From DAIDKA01 sp036498905 (GTDB taxonomy: Bacteria; Pseudomonadota; Gammaproteobacteria; Steroidobacterales; Steroidobacteraceae), in NCBI GenBank assembly GCA_036498905.1, contig DASYER010000024.1:1-7383 (forward strand): a stretch of DNA of 7,383 nucleotides. Direction: 5' to 3'. Positions 6,181-7,383 of the stretch are shown in pieces. Position 1 is the first letter of the stretch. Each line of letters begins with the position of its first letter. Both the position numbers and the translations under genes were made by a program. The notes beneath the pieces were generated by a model. The model had not been told where the DNA came from. It ran no database searches and saw nothing but the letters and a program-made list of their open reading frames with translations.

Positions 6181-6910
6181 GCAACTACTCGCGGATTTCG
6201 TCCGGGATGGCTTCGCCGTCTTCCCGCGTCTGATCGCGCCCGACGCTATCACCGCGGTGCGCACGCGGATCGATGCGGACCTGCGGGACAACTACGATCC
6301 GGCCCGTCAGAGCGAGTACGACGCGCGCAGTTTCTGTCCGACGCTGCGTGGCAGCCCGCAGATCATGAGCCTCTTCCATCATGTCGAGGTGCGCCGGCGC
6401 ATCGATGCGCTGATCGGCATGGACCGGGTCGGTTTTGACGGCGGGCAGATCGCCATCCGGCGCGCCCACAACGTCAAGCGGCCGCAACCGCCCGTGCCGC
6501 ACATCGATGGCATTCAAACACCCACCAATGAGCAAAGCAGCGTCGAACTGAATCCGTTCAGCCTGCTGGTCGGGGTTTTCCTAAGCGATGTGCCAACACA
6601 GTTTGCCGGGAACTTTACGGTCTGGCCCGGCTCGCATCACCTGATCGAGGCCTATTTCAGGCAGCGCGGATCCCGGGCGATGCGTGAGGATATGCCGCAA
6701 GTCGCGCTGCCTAAACCGCAGCAACTATTGTGTTCAGCAGGCGATGTGGTCTTCTGTCACTACCAGCTTGCGCATGCTGCTGCGGTCAACACCGCGGATT
6801 TCGATCGCTACGCGGTATTCTTCCGCGTCTGGCACCATGATCTCACCCTCCGCGAGGCGCGCTGGCAACACCTGACGAACATCTGGACGGACTGGAAGGT
6901 CGGTCCTTAG
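6170..6910 (+). CDS. PhyH-family Fe(II)/2-oxoglutarate dioxygenase
   Basis: This is a 246-residue cytoplasmic protein of the phytanoyl-CoA dioxygenase family. From the chosen ATG the iron ligands are His111 and Asp113 (PHIDG) and His202 (LAHAAAVN). Arg213, 11 residues after the distal His, fits the 2-oxoglutarate-binding Arg; the same H-x-D and H-to-R 11 spacing occurs in human PHYH. GNFTVWPGSHH (148-157 region) and AGDVVF (190-195) are further family landmarks. Such enzymes hydroxylate an unactivated carbon of a small molecule, using O2 and 2-oxoglutarate and releasing succinate and CO2. The ATG at 6170 overlaps the MarR stop by 11 bases. The in-frame ATG at 6155 and TTG at 6134 would only add residues that look unlike the family. 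As the last gene of the operon it may oxidise the product released by the esterase; the substrate is unknown. Confidence 0.88.
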   Translation: MPHRQLLADFVRDGFAVFPRLIAPDAITAVRTRIDADLRDNYDPARQSEYDARSFCPTLRGSPQIMSLFHHVEVRRRIDALIGMDRVGFDGGQIAIRRAHNVKRPQPPVPHIDGIQTPTNEQSSVELNPFSLLVGVFLSDVPTQFAGNFTVWPGSHHLIEAYFRQRGSRAMREDMPQVALPKPQQLLCSAGDVVFCHYQLAHAAAVNTADFDRYAVFFRVWHHDLTLREARWQHLTNIWTDWKVGP

Positions 6911-6911
6911 A

Positions 6912-7383
6912 TCAGTGTGAGACGGCCTTGGCGAACGGCGCTTCGCTGGCTGAGAAGACTCCCGTCGTGATGGCTTCCAGATCCCGGTCCAGAATGGTGG
7001 TGCGATTGCGACCGGCGTTCTTCGCCGCGTACAGGCCCCGATCGGCCAGCATGATCGCGCCCTGTGGGCTGCGCTCGGAGCTGGGCCGCACGAAGGCCAC
7101 GCCGGTGCTGACCGTGACCACCGGTGCGACGGTGGAGGTGGGATGGCGGATCTTCAGGGCTTCGACCCGGCGCTGCACGCCCTCGGCGACCAGGGCGACG
7201 TGTTCGCGGGTCACGTCGAAGAGGATGATGGCCAGCTCCTCGCCACCGTAACGGGCCGACAGATCCAGCGGCCGGCGCGCCGTCGCGGCCACCACATTCG
7301 CGATGCTCTGCAAGGCGGCATCACCGGCCTGGTGTCCGAGACTGTCATTGAAGGCCTTGAAGAAATCGACATCGATGAGCATG
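6912..7383 (-). CDS. Diguanylate cyclase, 3' part (GGDEF domain)
   Basis: This is the C-terminal end of a gene that enters from the right edge; the first Met in view is internal to the GGDEF domain, so the N-terminal sensor part is not seen. The visible protein starts at the metal-binding segment (MLIDVDFFKAFND), followed by GHQAGD, the active-site GGEEL, and GVAFV and ADRGLYAAKNAGRNR near the end. RPLD lies five residues before GGEEL, which is the RxxD inhibitory I-site. The enzyme should make c-di-GMP from two GTP and be inhibited by its product. About 25 residues follow the domain. The TGA at 6912-6914 is one base away from the dioxygenase stop at 6908-6910, so the two genes converge with no room for a terminator. 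Confidence 0.93.
   Translation of the reverse strand, partial: MLIDVDFFKAFNDSLGHQAGDAALQSIANVVAATARRPLDLSARYGGEELAIILFDVTREHVALVAEGVQRRVEALKIRHPTSTVAPVVTVSTGVAFVRPSSERSPQGAIMLADRGLYAAKNAGRNRTTILDRDLEAITTGVFSASEAPFAKAVSH

Noticed and set aside
1..7383. CRISPR array, tRNA, rRNA or insertion sequence
   Set aside because: I saw no regularly spaced direct repeats, no cloverleaf-like sequence, no rRNA stretch and no transposase or terminal inverted repeats.

Overview
The window is GC-rich, densely coding DNA from a Gram-negative bacterium. Sec signal peptides, TonB-like anchored proteins, c-di-GMP domains and a MarR/PhyH/esterase cluster would suit a gammaproteobacterium of the Xanthomonadales, Nevskiales or Steroidobacter type. 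That placement is inference from gene style, not from a marker gene.

Left part (1-1705): two consecutive plus-strand genes encode proteins with a TonB-like layout, a short cytoplasmic N-terminus, one N-terminal membrane anchor and a periplasmic tail. The first (about 123-844) has a clear anchor in one frame and a clear TonB C-terminal-like domain in another, so it is broken by a net -1 shift near 455-500. The second (897-1526) is intact, proline-rich and of unknown function. The 179-base gap that follows holds two inverted repeats; one arm resembles the arm of a loxP site.

Middle (1706-4038): a TTG-started 478-residue protein has a putative GAF-like N-terminus and a degenerate EAL domain that lacks the EAL signature. 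It runs convergently into a secreted S1/P1-type nuclease on the minus strand. The two stop codons overlap by three bases and the coding regions by four.

Right part (4039-6911): an AT-rich divergent promoter region with two ATACGTAT-cored palindromes 60 bp apart drives a tight three-gene operon. The operon encodes a secreted type-B carboxylesterase, a MarR-family regulator (ATGA overlap) and a PhyH-family Fe(II)/2-oxoglutarate dioxygenase (11-base overlap). The likely logic is that the esterase hydrolyses an ester outside the cytoplasm, the product enters the cell, the dioxygenase hydroxylates it, and MarR senses the substrate or product at the palindromes. The substrate is unknown, and this is the best candidate for an undescribed system here.

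Right edge (6912-7383): the 3' part of a diguanylate cyclase gene on the minus strand, with an active GGEEL site and an intact I-site, ends one base from the dioxygenase stop. c-di-GMP domain proteins, one apparently inactive and one apparently active, therefore flank the nuclease and the esterase operon.
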